NCBI GenBank assembly: GCA_944324655.1
Contig: CALUXF010000017.1
Location: forward strand, 1 to 34,436
Direction of reading: 5' to 3'
From: Candidatus Avelusimicrobium aviculae
GTDB taxonomy: Bacteria; Elusimicrobiota; Elusimicrobia; Elusimicrobiales; Elusimicrobiaceae
DNA length: 34,436 nt
Below the pieces are notes generated by a model. The model did no database searches. It saw only the letters and a program-made list of their open reading frames with translations, and had not been told where the DNA came from. Within the stretch, counting starts at the first letter, position 1. Each line of letters opens with the position of its first letter. Shown here in pieces: positions 9,132-18,188 of the stretch. Both the position numbers and the translations under genes were made by a program.

Positions 9132-10214
9132 ATGGACGCAAACAAACAAAAAGCCCTTGATTTAGCCTTAGGCCAAATAGAAAAAGCCTTTGGAAAAGAA
9201 GCCATTTGCAAGCTGGGTGACAGCAGCATAAAAAAAGTGGAAGCCATCCCCACCGGCGCTTTATCGTTGGATTTAGCGCTGGGCGTAGGAGGTCTTCCGC
9301 GCGGGCGCGTAATTGAGATTTACGGCCCGGAAGCCGGCGGTAAAACCACTTTATCGCTGCATGTGGCCGCCCAAACCCAAAAAATGGGCGGAACCGTGGC
9401 CTTTATTGACGCGGAACACGCCTTAGACCCGGTATACGCCACCGCTTTAGGCGTAGATGTGGACGAATTATTGGTTTCCCAGCCCGACTCGGGCGAACAA
9501 GCCCTGGAAATTGCCGAAAAGCTGGTACGCTCCGGCGCGATTGACTTAATTATTATAGACTCCGTAGCCGCCCTGGTGCCCAAAGCCGAAATTGAAGGCG
9601 AAATGGGAGACGCGCATGTAGGCTTGCAGGCCCGCTTGATGAGCCAAGCCCTGCGCAAACTGACCAGCATTTTAAGCAAAACCAAAACCAGCATTATTTT
9701 CATCAACCAAATCCGCCAGAAAATAGGCGTGATGTTTGGCAACCCGGAAACCACCCCCGGCGGTTTGGCCTTAAAGTTTTATTCTTCCGTGCGTATAGAC
9801 GTGCGCCGTATTGAAAACATCAAAAAAGGCGATGAAATCATCGGCACCCGCGTACGCGCCAAAGTAACCAAAAACAAAGTGGCGCCGCCCTACCGCCAGG
9901 CTGAGTTTATGATGATTTTAGGGCAAGGTATTTCCCGCGAGGCCTGCATCATAGACAAAGGCGTGGAAGCCGGCTTTATTGAAAAAAGCGGCAGCTGGTT
10001 CTTGTATGGGGAAGAAAAACTGGGCCAAGGGTTAGACAACGCCCGCCAATACCTGTTGGACAACCCGGACTTGGCCAACGAAATACAAGACAAGCTGTTT
10101 GTAAAATATTTGGGCCATCATTATGACGGGAAACAACTCTCCCCGGAAGAGACCGCCCAAAAAGAACAAGACGCAGCCAAAGCGTCCGCCTCTAAAAAAA
10201 CAGCTAAAAAATAA
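9132..10214 (+). CDS. recA: Recombinase RecA
   Basis: RecA forms ATP-dependent filaments on single-stranded DNA for recombination and SOS coprotease activity. The 360-residue protein has the core motifs: Walker A GPEAGGKT (65-72), the glutamate-containing [13 protein letters not shown] near 95-107, Walker [16 protein letters not shown] near 140-155, the loop L1 region [20 protein letters not shown], and the L2 region [21 protein letters not shown]. The P-loop has AG where almost all bacterial RecA proteins have SS or AS. The tail is alanine/lysine-rich (ending KKTAKK), unlike the acidic tail of E. coli RecA. AAGGAG lies just upstream of the ATG, and a strong terminator follows. Confidence 0.98.
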   Translation: MDANKQKALDLALGQIEKAFGKEAICKLGDSSIKKVEAIPTGALSLDLALGVGGLPRGRVIEIYGPEAGGKTTLSLHVAAQTQKMGGTVAFIDAEHALDPVYATALGVDVDELLVSQPDSGEQALEIAEKLVRSGAIDLIIIDSVAALVPKAEIEGEMGDAHVGLQARLMSQALRKLTSILSKTKTSIIFINQIRQKIGVMFGNPETTPGGLALKFYSSVRIDVRRIENIKKGDEIIGTRVRAKVTKNKVAPPYRQAEFMMILGQGISREACIIDKGVEAGFIEKSGSWFLYGEEKLGQGLDNARQYLLDNPDLANEIQDKLFVKYLGHHYDGKQLSPEETAQKEQDAAKASASKKTAKK

Positions 10215-10222
10215 CTTCACTT

Positions 10223-10250
10223 CCCCGGCCCTCACAGGCCGGGGTTTTTT
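10223..10250 (+). terminator. Intrinsic terminator after recA
   Basis: Stem CCCCGGCC/GGCCGGGG (10223-10230 and 10237-10244) with loop CTCACA is followed by six T residues. Confidence 0.9.
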
Positions 10251-10287
10251 ATCCCTCAAATACGTTTCTGCGCTAAAAGTAATTTTC

Positions 10288-10293
10288 TATAAT
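10288..10293 (+). promoter_or_regulatory. -10 hexamer upstream of the GT-C glycosyltransferase
   Basis: A consensus TATAAT lies 26 bases before the ATG at 10320. The predicted leader of about 20 bases includes GCGGGA as a possible ribosome binding site. No clear -35 is visible. Confidence 0.4.
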
Positions 10294-10319
10294 ATGTAAA
10301 ACCCCCTGCGGGAAAACAT

Positions 10320-11783
10320 ATGCATAAAAAATTTACTAACATTATTTTTTATATCAGTGTGATTGTCAGCGCGGTGCTGGCGTTTTATCTGTTTTTACAG
10401 CGCTTTGCCAATTTATCGGCAGGGTTTTCGTATGATGAGCTTTACTCCCTAGCTACGGCGCTTCCATCTCTTCCCTTATCCCGTATTTGGAATGAATTTT
10501 TAATAAAAGATGTCAACCTCCCGCTTTACAACATTTTGCTGTATGGCTGGAACCACGTTTTCCCGTTAGAGCCGTTTTATATGCGGCTGTTCAACACGCT
10601 GGCCAGTGCGGCCGCCGTGCCGCTGGTTTGGTTTTTGGCGCCTAAATCCTGGCCCCAATACCCGCGTTTTACCTTAACAGCGTTAACGGCGGGATCATTT
10701 CTGCTAATTGCGTTTGGGGTAAATATAAGGGCGTATTCGTTTGCGTTGTTGGCGGCTTTTGCCTTTACGCTGCTGGCCCTGCGGATTATTGACGCCGTTA
10801 TGCAGCGCATCTATCCGCCCAAAAGCCTGTGGGCGGGTTTCTTTATAACCGGATTTTTAGGCAGCTATTTACATTATTTTTGCTCCGCCGTGTTTTTTAT
10901 AGCGGCCTTGGTGGTTTTCTTATACGCCTGCGCGTATAAAACGGGGCGCAAAACCGCTTTTTGGGGTACGGCCGCCGTATTTGCCCTGTGGCTTCCGTGG
11001 GTAATTAACACGTATCAGATTATGGCGTCTCCGCACGGGTCGTGGTGGTATGTGGCCCCGCTGGCGCGCTCCACATGGGACACAATTACTTTTTTAGCGG
11101 GCGGAGCGGTTATGGCCGGTTTTTGGCTGGTATTTTTTATTGTGTCGGGGGTTTCATTCGTACATGAACAAAAAGCCGGCATTTTTAAATGCCCGGCTGT
11201 CATCTTGCCTTTGGCTCAAATCATTTTGCTGGTGATTACCGTTCTGATTTTATCTCTTAAATATAATCTGTGGCTGGACCGTTACTTCCTGCTAAGCGTT
11301 CCCCCGTTTTTATTGTTAATTACCCAATGTTTAACCCATTTGCAAAAACGCCACGCCATATTGGTGCTTTTACTGCCTTTCATTTTAACAGTTTGGACAA
11401 ACCAATACTGGAAATTAGACTATCTGCGCAACCCTGAATACACGGGCCTAAAAGAAGCTTTTCATTTTGTATCCAACACATTAAAAGCGCAAAAAGTATT
11501 GGTGGACTCCGCCAAAACAGGTTATCCGTCGGACTCCTTTTCGCTGATGCTTCAATATTACATTCCAAAAGAAAGCCCGCTGCGCATTGAAATTTTAACC
11601 CCTCAAAACGCACAACAAGCTTTTGAGGAGCCCAAAATACCCGTATTACTGCCGCTGTGCTCGCAAATACACATGATACAGGCCAGCTTGGATTATAATA
11701 TGGAGGAGGACCACCCGCCTCTTATCTTTGGAAAGGACGTGTGCGTTTTTACCGTCCACCCCATACCGGAGAAAGCGAAATGA
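10320..11783 (+). CDS. Polytopic membrane glycosyltransferase, GT-C / PMT (GT39-like) family
   Basis: The 487-residue protein has roughly ten to eleven hydrophobic segments and is expected in the inner membrane. The first outward loop contains SYDELYSLATALP and KDVNLPLYNILLYGWNHVF. This is the acidic-residue loop typical of polyprenyl-phosphate-sugar-dependent GT-C enzymes such as ArnT and PMT_2 proteins. Later segments include AFGVNIRAYSFALLAAFAF and a soluble C-terminal domain after about residue 380. Family knowledge suggests transfer of a sugar from a lipid-phosphate carrier to a protein or envelope glycan. The acceptor cannot be read from the sequence. The stop overlaps the next gene's start as ATGA, so the two genes are coupled. 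Confidence 0.7.
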   Translation: MHKKFTNIIFYISVIVSAVLAFYLFLQRFANLSAGFSYDELYSLATALPSLPLSRIWNEFLIKDVNLPLYNILLYGWNHVFPLEPFYMRLFNTLASAAAVPLVWFLAPKSWPQYPRFTLTALTAGSFLLIAFGVNIRAYSFALLAAFAFTLLALRIIDAVMQRIYPPKSLWAGFFITGFLGSYLHYFCSAVFFIAALVVFLYACAYKTGRKTAFWGTAAVFALWLPWVINTYQIMASPHGSWWYVAPLARSTWDTITFLAGGAVMAGFWLVFFIVSGVSFVHEQKAGIFKCPAVILPLAQIILLVITVLILSLKYNLWLDRYFLLSVPPFLLLITQCLTHLQKRHAILVLLLPFILTVWTNQYWKLDYLRNPEYTGLKEAFHFVSNTLKAQKVLVDSAKTGYPSDSFSLMLQYYIPKESPLRIEILTPQNAQQAFEEPKIPVLLPLCSQIHMIQASLDYNMEEDHPPLIFGKDVCVFTVHPIPEKAK

Positions 11784-12667
11784 AGCCTTTTTTATTGGAA
11801 GATTTTGCCAACCACCTCACGTTTGAGCGGCAGCTTTCCCCTAACACCGTAAACGCTTATAAAAGCGATGTGGAAAGCTATTTGGAATATTGTTTGGCCA
11901 ATGAAAAAGACCCTCAACAAATCACCCCGGAATTTTTAGACCAATACCTTTACCAATTACGTGTGATAGAAAAATTGGCCCCGGCAAGCGTGTTTCGCAA
12001 AACGGAAGCAGTAAAAAGTTTGTATAAATTCCTACTGGTGGAAGAGGAGATAAAAGAAGACCCCACCCGCTTTTTAAAATCCCCTAAACTGGCGCAAAAA
12101 ATACCGGTGCAGCTTTCGCGCGAAGAGATGGACCGTTTGTTATCTTATCCCGCCAAAAAATTTGACGAAGTACGCACGCTGACTATTATTGAGCTGCTCT
12201 ACGCCGCCGGCTTGCGCGTAAGCGAGTTAATCAACCTGCGCCTAGAAAATGTAAACCTAAAAGAAGGCTGGGTATTGGCTTTTGGCAAAGGCGGCAAACA
12301 ACGCTTTGTTCCCATCCACCCGCAAGCCTGCAAACGCCTTAAACAATATATGGAATTGCGGGAAGCTCACTTTGCCGCTAAAATAGTGGGGAGCGAACTC
12401 TTTTTAAATAAGAACGGCAAAAAAATAAGCCGCCAAAGCGTGTGGAAAGATTTAGCCGCCTTAGGCCGCCTGGCGGGGATATCCCAGCCGCTGCACCCTC
12501 ATTTATTCCGCCATACCTTTGCCAGCCACTTGCTTCAGGGCGGGGCGGACCTAAGAAGCCTGCAGGAAATGCTGGGGCACGCCAATTTAACCACCACGCA
12601 AATCTACACCCATTTAAACGTGGGGGATTTAAAAGAAAAACATAAAAAATTTCACCCGCACGGATGA
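11780..12667 (+). CDS. xerD: Tyrosine recombinase XerC/XerD family
   Basis: Xer recombinases resolve chromosome dimers at dif. The N-terminal SAM-like core-binding domain covers residues 1-90 (FANHLTFERQLSPNTVNAYKS). The catalytic domain carries R146 in AAGLRVSELINL, a lysine in GKGGKQRFVPIH, the HLFRHTFASHLLQGG box (H241, R244), LGHANLTTTQIY and nucleophile Y276. At 295 residues the length fits XerC/XerD. I favour XerD from DPTRFLKSPK, but XerC or a single Xer are possible. The start is ATG 11780, which overlaps the upstream stop by four bases and has GGAG at 11768-11771. A GTG 13 codons upstream in the same frame is rejected. No dif-like site was identified. Confidence 0.9.
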   Translation: MKPFLLEDFANHLTFERQLSPNTVNAYKSDVESYLEYCLANEKDPQQITPEFLDQYLYQLRVIEKLAPASVFRKTEAVKSLYKFLLVEEEIKEDPTRFLKSPKLAQKIPVQLSREEMDRLLSYPAKKFDEVRTLTIIELLYAAGLRVSELINLRLENVNLKEGWVLAFGKGGKQRFVPIHPQACKRLKQYMELREAHFAAKIVGSELFLNKNGKKISRQSVWKDLAALGRLAGISQPLHPHLFRHTFASHLLQGGADLRSLQEMLGHANLTTTQIYTHLNVGDLKEKHKKFHPHG

Positions 12668-12669
12668 TG

Positions 12670-12695
12670 AAAGCCCTCCCGCAAGAGAGGGCTTT
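12670..12695 (+). terminator. Hairpin directly after the xer gene
   Basis: A 9-bp stem, AAAGCCCTC/GAGGGCTTT, with an eight-base loop. The downstream T run is interrupted (TTTGCGTTTTC), so it is a moderate terminator on its own. Confidence 0.6.
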
Positions 12696-12710
12696 GCGTT
12701 TTCTCTGAAA

Positions 12711-12748
12711 AGAAACAACCCCCATTACGTATTATGGGGGTTGTTTCT
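12711..12748. terminator. Long perfect hairpin between convergent xer and pilin genes
   Basis: A perfect 15-bp inverted repeat with AGAAACAACCCCCAT on the left arm and its complement at 12734-12748. The loop TACGTATT spans 12726-12733. It sits between two convergent stop codons and can terminate both transcripts. Confidence 0.75.
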
Positions 12749-12754
12749 TTCTCT

Positions 12755-13756
12755 TTACTGCGGTTTTGGAAACGTATCCGTGGGCATCATTTGGGCAAAC
12801 TGCTCACAGCGCCCGATAATAGAAGCGCATTTAATTGTTTCCCCATTATTCGCGGCGCGGCAATCCGGAGAGGAACACTCCATCCCCAAAATTTCTCCCG
12901 TTACGTTGGAAAATGTAACCTCAAACATTTTATTGCCGTTTTGGTCATAGTAAACCGCCTGGGACAACAACCCCAAACGTCCGCCCGGGGTATATTGGTA
13001 CTCACTGCCGTCTTCCCACTTAAAGGTGTAACAATTCGGGAAGAAAAACCCGCTGATGGAAGAGCACCCTTTTGTTTGGGTGTAATTGTTGGTTAACTCA
13101 ATATCACCAAAATTGTCCTCTCCCGGGGCGGGTTCCGGCTCTGGTTCCGGCTCCGGCTGGGGAGCGGGAGGTGTCGGATCCGTCGGTTTTTCCGGCTCGG
13201 AAGGTTTGTCGTCTTCTCCCTCTTCCGTTTTGTCGCAAGGGGAAGGCAGGGCGGGCTCCGCATATTCATCCACCCCTAAAAAGTCCGCGCATAACGCTTC
13301 AGACTGTTTCGTATCCGCCTTGCAATATACTGTACGGTTTGGGTCATGATAATAGGTATACACTTGGTAGTGCCCAAAAACTTCGCTATTTTCCCGCTCG
13401 GCCCGGATACCATAGTTTTTTAGGTCGCCTTCTCCGCACAAATTGATTTTAAAAGAGGTAGAAGCCGAAGGACATTGGCCATCCGTCTGCGCGCTGGCCC
13501 CGTGCAGGCAGTACAGGTCTGTATATTGGCTGTCAGGCAAACTCATAAAAGAAAGCGCTTTCCATTTGCAGGAATAATCATGTTTGCGCATACGGTACAT
13601 CTCCTGCGCTTGCCGTACGGTGCCAAAAAGCAATTCCACCTCCGCCAAGCGGGAACGTTCCACCGCCCGGGAATACATAGGCAAAGCTACCGCCGCCAAA
13701 ATGCCTATGATTAAAATAACAACTATCAGCTCCACTAAAGTAAAACCTTTCTTCAT
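12755..13756 (-). CDS. Type IV pilin-like protein with proline-rich linker and C-terminal beta-rich domain
   Basis: The class III signal MKKGFTLVELIVVILIIGI predicts prepilin peptidase cleavage after Gly4 and the conserved Glu5 of the mature protein. The hydrophobic helix is followed by SRAVERSRLAEVELLFGTVRQAQ, typical of PilE/GspG-type major pilins. A first globular domain with several cysteines runs to about residue 175. A proline/glutamate-rich linker with PE repeats follows at about 177-213. The last 110 residues contain WEDGSEYQYTPGGR and YYDQNGNKMFEVTF, which resemble short beta-hairpin (MORN/YwqK-like) repeats. The start is ATG 13756 with AAGGAG upstream, and the frame remains open further upstream without a pilin-like sequence. 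It is monocistronic with its own promoter. Function as pilus subunit or minor pilin is inferred. Confidence 0.85.
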   Translation of the reverse strand: MKKGFTLVELIVVILIIGILAAVALPMYSRAVERSRLAEVELLFGTVRQAQEMYRMRKHDYSCKWKALSFMSLPDSQYTDLYCLHGASAQTDGQCPSASTSFKINLCGEGDLKNYGIRAERENSEVFGHYQVYTYYHDPNRTVYCKADTKQSEALCADFLGVDEYAEPALPSPCDKTEEGEDDKPSEPEKPTDPTPPAPQPEPEPEPEPAPGEDNFGDIELTNNYTQTKGCSSISGFFFPNCYTFKWEDGSEYQYTPGGRLGLLSQAVYYDQNGNKMFEVTFSNVTGEILGMECSSPDCRAANNGETIKCASIIGRCEQFAQMMPTDTFPKPQ

Positions 13757-13814
13757 AAAGGGCTCCTTTATAAGAGAATAAGTAAACCAAACGCTATCAT
13801 AGACAGCTACCAAT

Positions 13815-13843
13815 ATTATAAGGGAAAACCCACAAAGCCGCAA
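13815..13843 (-). promoter_or_regulatory. Promoter of the pilin gene
   Basis: On the minus strand a TTGCGG -35 (13843-13838) and a consensus TATAAT -10 (13820-13815) are separated by 17 bases. The predicted leader is about 52 bases and carries AAGGAG. Confidence 0.55.
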
Positions 13844-13881
13844 GAGCAAATTATAAACCAAACGTTTTTGTGTGTAAAAAT

Positions 13882-13890
13882 TGATAAAAT
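13882..13890 (+). promoter_or_regulatory. Extended -10 of leuS, predicting a leaderless transcript
   Basis: TGATAAAAT ends at 13890 and six bases (GAATTT) separate it from the ATG at 13897. The predicted start point is therefore the A of the start codon. No Shine-Dalgarno sequence is present. Confidence 0.5.
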
Positions 13891-13896
13891 GAATTT

Positions 13897-16410
13897 ATGA
13901 GCATAGATAACTTTCCCCAAATAGACAAAAAACAACAAGAACGCTGGGAAAAAGAAAACCTTTTTGCCAGCCCCAAACTGCCCAAAGGCAAAAAATTTTA
14001 TTGCCTGGATATGTTTCCGTACCCGTCCGGCGCGGGCTTGCACGTAGGCCACCCGGAAGGATACACCGCCTCTGACATTCTTGTTCGTTTTAAGCTAATG
14101 AACGGCTATGACGTGCTTCATCCCATGGGGTGGGACGCGTTTGGCCTGCCGGCGGAAAACTATGCCATCGCTACCGGGATACATCCGCACGTTACCACGC
14201 AAAAAAATATTTCCAATTTTAAACGCCAAATTAAAGCCATCGGCTTAGCCTATGACTGGAACCGTGAAATCAACACCACGGACCCGGACTATTACAAATG
14301 GACCCAATGGATTTTTTTACAACTCTTTAAAAAAGGCTTGGCCTATGAGTCTACCGTACCGATAAACTGGTGCCCTTCCTGCAAAACCGGCCTGGCCAAC
14401 GAAGAAGTTTTCAACGGCAAATGCGAACGCTGCGGCCACGAAATAGAACGCAAAGCCCTGCGCCAATGGATTTTAAAAATTACCGCCTATGCCGAACGCC
14501 TGCTGGAAGACCTGCCCACCTTGGACTGGCCGGAAAGCACGCTGACCATGCAAAAAAACTGGATAGGCAAATCCCAAGGGGCCAATGTGGTGTTTAAGCT
14601 GGACGGGCACAACGAAACCTTAACCGTATTCACCACCCGGCCGGATACGCTTTTTGGCGCCACCTATATGGTAGTGTCTCCGGAGCACCCCATTTTGCAA
14701 AAAATCACCACGCCGGAGCAAAAAACCGCCGTGGAAAAATACCAGGCAGACTCCGCCAAAAAGAGCGATTTTGAACGCGCCGATTTAAACAAAAACAAAA
14801 CCGGCGTGTTTACCGGCGCCTACGCCATTAACCCCGTTAACGGCAAAAAAATACCGGTGTGGACGTCAGACTATGTGCTTATGGGCTACGGCACCGGGGC
14901 CATTATGGCCGTGCCCGCCCATGACGAAAGAGACTACGCCTTTGCCAAAAAATTCGGTTTAGACATTATTGAAGTCATCAAAAGCGAACAAGGCGTAGAA
15001 AAAGAAGCGTTCACCGGGGACGGGGAGCTGGTCAACTCCGGCTTCTTAAACGGGCTTCGGGTAAAAGAATCCAAAGCCGCCATGATTAAATGGCTTGAGG
15101 AACACGCCTGCGGCAACGCCAAAACCACGTATAAACTGCGGGATTGGGTGTTTGCCCGCCAGCGCTATTGGGGGGAACCTATCCCCATTGTGCACTGCCC
15201 CAAATGCGGGGTGGTGCCGCTGCCGGAAGACCAACTGCCGCTGCGCCTGCCGGAAGTGGAAAAATTTGAGCCGTCCGGCACGGGGGAATCCCCCCTGGCC
15301 ACGGTGGACAACTGGGTAAACACCACCTGCCCCCAATGCGGCGGCCCCGCCAAGCGCGAAACCAACACCATGCCCCAATGGGCCGGTTCCTGCTGGTATT
15401 ATTTGCGCTACATGGACCCCAAAAACGACAAAGCCTTGGTAGACCCCGCCATAGAAAAAGCCTACGGCCCGGTGGATTGCTACATAGGCGGAGCCGAACA
15501 CGCCGTATTACACTTGTTATACGCGCGCTTTTGGCATAAAGTATTGTTTGATTTGGGGATAGTGTCCCATAGGGAGCCTTTCCAAAAATTACGCCACCAA
15601 GGTATGATTTTGGCCTACTCTTACCGGGACAAAATGGGCGCTTACCACGCTTATGAAGACATTGATTTTAAAGACGGGAAAGCTTATTTAAAAACCACCG
15701 GGGAAGAATTAACCCCCATGGTGGAAAAGATGTCCAAATCCAAGAAAAACGTCATTAATCCCGACGACATCCTCTGCCAATACGGGGCGGACGCTTTCCG
15801 CATGTATGAAATGTTCATGGGCCCGTTTGAAGCCAGCAAACCCTGGGATATGAAAGGCATTGAGGGCATTACCCGCTTTCTGCGCCGCGTAGCCCAATGG
15901 GGTGAAAACGCCGTGTTAAAAGACGGACGCGATGAACGGAAACTGGAAATACTTAAAAACAAAACCATCGCCAAAATTAATGAGGATATAGAAAACTTCC
16001 GCTTTAATACGGCTATTTCCGCCTTAATGGTATTTTTTAACGAAGCCGGCAAACTGCCCCAAGTAAGCAAGCATACGTTTGAGACGTTCATCAAACTCTT
16101 GCACCCGTTTGCCCCGCACCTGACGGAAGAAATCTGGCAGCTGCGCGGTTACCCGGGGTTTGTGGTAAAAAGCGCTTGGCCGCAAGTGGACCCGAACCTC
16201 CTGCAAGACGACATGGTGGAAATAGGCGTGCAGGTAAACGGCAAAGTGAGAGACCGTATCCAAATACCGCCCGCCGCCCCCAAAGAAGAAATTGAAAAAT
16301 TGGCCTTAGCCAGCGCCAAAGTGCAGCGCAATTTGGAAGGCCTGGAAGTAAAAAAAGTAATTGTTGTACCCGGCCGGATGGTAAGCATTGTGGCCGCACC
16401 TAAAAAATAG
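13897..16410 (+). CDS. leuS: Leucyl-tRNA synthetase
   Basis: This class I synthetase charges tRNA-Leu and edits mischarged products. The HIGH box is HVGH (residues 49-52) within [15 protein letters not shown]. Zinc-type CPSC...CERC and CPKC...CPQC pairs are present. The CP1 editing domain shows [21 protein letters not shown] near residue 250 and [17 protein letters not shown] near residue 335. KMSKS is at 611-615. The full length of 837 residues is usual for bacterial LeuRS. It is the first gene of leuS-lptE-holA, an order also found in E. coli. The ATG follows the -10 hexamer after only six bases and has no ribosome binding site. Confidence 0.97.
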   Translation: MSIDNFPQIDKKQQERWEKENLFASPKLPKGKKFYCLDMFPYPSGAGLHVGHPEGYTASDILVRFKLMNGYDVLHPMGWDAFGLPAENYAIATGIHPHVTTQKNISNFKRQIKAIGLAYDWNREINTTDPDYYKWTQWIFLQLFKKGLAYESTVPINWCPSCKTGLANEEVFNGKCERCGHEIERKALRQWILKITAYAERLLEDLPTLDWPESTLTMQKNWIGKSQGANVVFKLDGHNETLTVFTTRPDTLFGATYMVVSPEHPILQKITTPEQKTAVEKYQADSAKKSDFERADLNKNKTGVFTGAYAINPVNGKKIPVWTSDYVLMGYGTGAIMAVPAHDERDYAFAKKFGLDIIEVIKSEQGVEKEAFTGDGELVNSGFLNGLRVKESKAAMIKWLEEHACGNAKTTYKLRDWVFARQRYWGEPIPIVHCPKCGVVPLPEDQLPLRLPEVEKFEPSGTGESPLATVDNWVNTTCPQCGGPAKRETNTMPQWAGSCWYYLRYMDPKNDKALVDPAIEKAYGPVDCYIGGAEHAVLHLLYARFWHKVLFDLGIVSHREPFQKLRHQGMILAYSYRDKMGAYHAYEDIDFKDGKAYLKTTGEELTPMVEKMSKSKKNVINPDDILCQYGADAFRMYEMFMGPFEASKPWDMKGIEGITRFLRRVAQWGENAVLKDGRDERKLEILKNKTIAKINEDIENFRFNTAISALMVFFNEAGKLPQVSKHTFETFIKLLHPFAPHLTEEIWQLRGYPGFVVKSAWPQVDPNLLQDDMVEIGVQVNGKVRDRIQIPPAAPKEEIEKLALASAKVQRNLEGLEVKKVIVVPGRMVSIVAAPKK

Positions 16411-16420
16411 AGGAACTCTT

Positions 16421-17002
16421 ATGAAGAAAATAATGGCTCTTTTACTCACCAGCGCCGTTTTGGCGGCTTGTGCCGGGCAAGGGGTGGTTTATAAACCGCA
16501 AGCCCAAATTATGCCCCAGCATATTAAAAAAATAGCCGTACGGCCTATTTTAAATAAAACCGAAGTCTTTGCGTTGGAAGACAAATTTTACATTGAACTT
16601 TACGACCAATTCCTGCAAAACGGAACCTATCAAATTGTGTCTGAAAACAACGGGGCGGAAGGCGTGGTGGTTACCACCATTACACGCTATTTAAACATCC
16701 CCATACAGTATGACAGCCAGCTCATCCCCACCGTATACCGCATGGAAGTATGGCTGGACGTGGTGTTAATAGACAAATCCACCAACCAGCCGGTATGGAG
16801 AGAGCCCGCTTTCTTGGGCACGCAAATTTACTCCGCCTCCACCATGCCCGGCGGCATGACGGAAGTACAAGCGCGCGACGTAATTTGGCAGAAACTTTCC
16901 AAAGACATTATTAAACGCACGGTGGACGGGTTTGGTTCCGTCATGAGCGAAAATAAAAAGAAAGTCATGCAAAACCCGGAATACACCACCATTACCCAAT
17001 AA
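16421..17002 (+). CDS. lptE: LptE-like LPS-assembly outer-membrane lipoprotein
   Basis: LptE plugs the LptD barrel that inserts LPS in the outer membrane. The 193-residue protein has a type II signal with lipobox LAAC and predicted lipid-anchored Cys17. The mature part follows the LptE pattern: KKIAVRPILNKTE, an early helix (LYDQFLQNGTYQIV), a repetitive strand pattern (VYRMEVWLDVVLID), and a C-terminal amphipathic helix (ARDVIWQKLSKDIIKR). Position between leuS and holA matches the E. coli lptE locus and strengthens the call. The start is ATG 16421, preceded by GAGG and ten bases after the leuS stop. A GTG 11 codons upstream would put the signal peptide internal and is rejected. Confidence 0.83.
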   Translation: MKKIMALLLTSAVLAACAGQGVVYKPQAQIMPQHIKKIAVRPILNKTEVFALEDKFYIELYDQFLQNGTYQIVSENNGAEGVVVTTITRYLNIPIQYDSQLIPTVYRMEVWLDVVLIDKSTNQPVWREPAFLGTQIYSASTMPGGMTEVQARDVIWQKLSKDIIKRTVDGFGSVMSENKKKVMQNPEYTTITQ

Positions 17003-17005
17003 GCC

Positions 17006-18016
17006 ATGCCAAAAACCACAGCGGATAAATTACTGGCAGAAATTGAACAAAATAAAATTTCCCCCGCCTATTTACTGACGGGGGAAGATGTTTACCGCAA
17101 AAACCAAGTGATTAACCGCTTGGTGCAGGCCCTCCAGCCGGACGATTTTAATATTTACCGCAGTGAAGCCGATAAGGCCGATTTGGGCGAAGCCCTGGCT
17201 TTAGCCAATACGGCGCCCGTGTTTTCCAATACGCGCGTGGTGATTATCACCGGTGTGGAAAAATTAAGAAAAGAGCCTAAAGAAGCGCTGATACGCTATT
17301 TGGATAACCCCCTCCCCACCACAACGCTCATTTTAACGCATAATGACGCCAAAAAATTAAAAACGGATAAAACCCTGCTGGAAGCAGCGGGGGACGCCGG
17401 GCGCGTGGCGGACTTTGCCGAACTAAAAAAAGAAGAACTAAACATATGGGCCCGCAACAAAATGCAGGAAAAGGGTCTTCAGCCGGATTTTAACGCCGTA
17501 GATATGCTGTGCGAGGCGGTGGGAGCAGAACTGTCCGCCATGGAAAATGAGATAGAAAAAATTTACCTCTACACCCTGGACCGGGCAGATAAAACCGTTA
17601 CCGCGCAGGATATTTTGGCCTGCATCGGTTTTTCCAAAGAAGAAAACCCTTTTGAGCTTTCCAACGCCATTACCTCATGCGACCGCAAACGCGCCATACA
17701 ACTGGTGGACAAATTATTAGATGACGGAGAAGAACCGGTAGGCGTTTTAAGCAAAATGACTTTCCCCATTTTAAAAATGGCCCGCATTAAACGCCTGACG
17801 GAAGCAGGACTATCCCAAAGCGAAGTGCTCCGCCTGGCCGGTCTAATGTTTTGGGAAAGCCGCTTGGTGAACTCGGCCCGGCGTATGCCTGGTCAAGCGG
17901 CTTTTAAACGCACGCTGGACCGTATCATAGAAACGGACGCGGCTTTTAAATCCTCCAGCGGGGCGGACCCCAAGACCGCTTTAAAAGGCATTTTGCTTAC
18001 GCTTTTTAATAAATGA
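17006..18016 (+). CDS. holA: DNA polymerase III subunit delta
   Basis: Delta opens the beta clamp in the clamp-loader complex. The 336-residue protein begins with the usual KISPAYLLTGEDVYRK. It then shows the strand-rich domain I segments FSNTRVVIITGVEKLRK and TTLILTHNDAKKLK, and EAVGAELSAMENEIEKIYLYT in the middle domain, typical of HolA. The C-terminal helical collar is full length. Only three bases separate it from the lptE stop and there is no convincing ribosome binding site, so translation is probably coupled. Its partner subunit gene holB lies in the minus-strand operon about 12 kb to the left. Confidence 0.93.
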   Translation: MPKTTADKLLAEIEQNKISPAYLLTGEDVYRKNQVINRLVQALQPDDFNIYRSEADKADLGEALALANTAPVFSNTRVVIITGVEKLRKEPKEALIRYLDNPLPTTTLILTHNDAKKLKTDKTLLEAAGDAGRVADFAELKKEELNIWARNKMQEKGLQPDFNAVDMLCEAVGAELSAMENEIEKIYLYTLDRADKTVTAQDILACIGFSKEENPFELSNAITSCDRKRAIQLVDKLLDDGEEPVGVLSKMTFPILKMARIKRLTEAGLSQSEVLRLAGLMFWESRLVNSARRMPGQAAFKRTLDRIIETDAAFKSSSGADPKTALKGILLTLFNK

Positions 18017-18182
18017 AAATCCGGGGCTTAGCAGCCCCGGATTATTCTCTTTTCCCGGAGAAAGATTCCACTCCCTCCAGGCATATAACGCGCCATTTAC
18101 CCCCCGGTAAATTTGTTCTGCGCACGCATCGGCATATTTAAGTATACAGGACAGAAGAAACCCATAAATTCTACTTACCGGT
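18013..18182 (-). ncRNA. Candidate small RNA (about 165-170 nt), new
   Basis: No protein gene explains this stretch. A minus-strand promoter at 18217-18189 predicts a start at about 18182. The transcript would contain three hairpins: ATTTACC/GGTAAAT with a four-base GGGG loop (18112-18095), CCTGGAG/CTCCGGG with one G-T pair (about 18082-18055), and the terminator stem ATCCGGGGCT/AGCCCCGGAT (18042-18019) followed by TTTTCATTT. It matches no RNA family I recognise; the SRP, 6S and tmRNA signatures were looked for and not seen. A 22-codon frame (18165-18097) exists inside it without a ribosome binding site. The existence of the RNA is inference. Confidence 0.4.
18019..18042. terminator. Hairpin terminator after holA, usable from both sides
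   Basis: A 10-bp stem, ATCCGGGGCT/AGCCCCGGAT, with TAGC loop. To the right the tail is ATTCTCTTTT, and on the minus strand the tail is TTTTCATTT. It ends holA and would also end the candidate minus-strand RNA. Confidence 0.75.
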
Positions 18183-18187
18183 AAGTA
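18172..18187. repeat. 16-bp perfect palindrome, possible operator
   Basis: TACTTACCGGTAAGTA is its own reverse complement. It covers the predicted start point of the minus-strand promoter from about -5 to +11, the position expected of a repressor site. The core CTTACCGGTAA occurs again at 34349-34359. Confidence 0.6.
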
Positions 18188-18188
18188 T

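Noticed and set aside
13086-13349. 87-codon plus-strand frame with an SG repeat
   Set aside because: It is the antisense of the pilin's PE linker.
13757-13861. 35-codon upstream extension of the pilin
   Set aside because: It has no ribosome binding site, overlaps the promoter and would bury the class III signal sequence inside the protein.
18097-18165. 22-codon peptide inside the candidate small RNA
   Set aside because: There is no Shine-Dalgarno sequence, no leaderless spacing, and no feature that sets it apart from chance.
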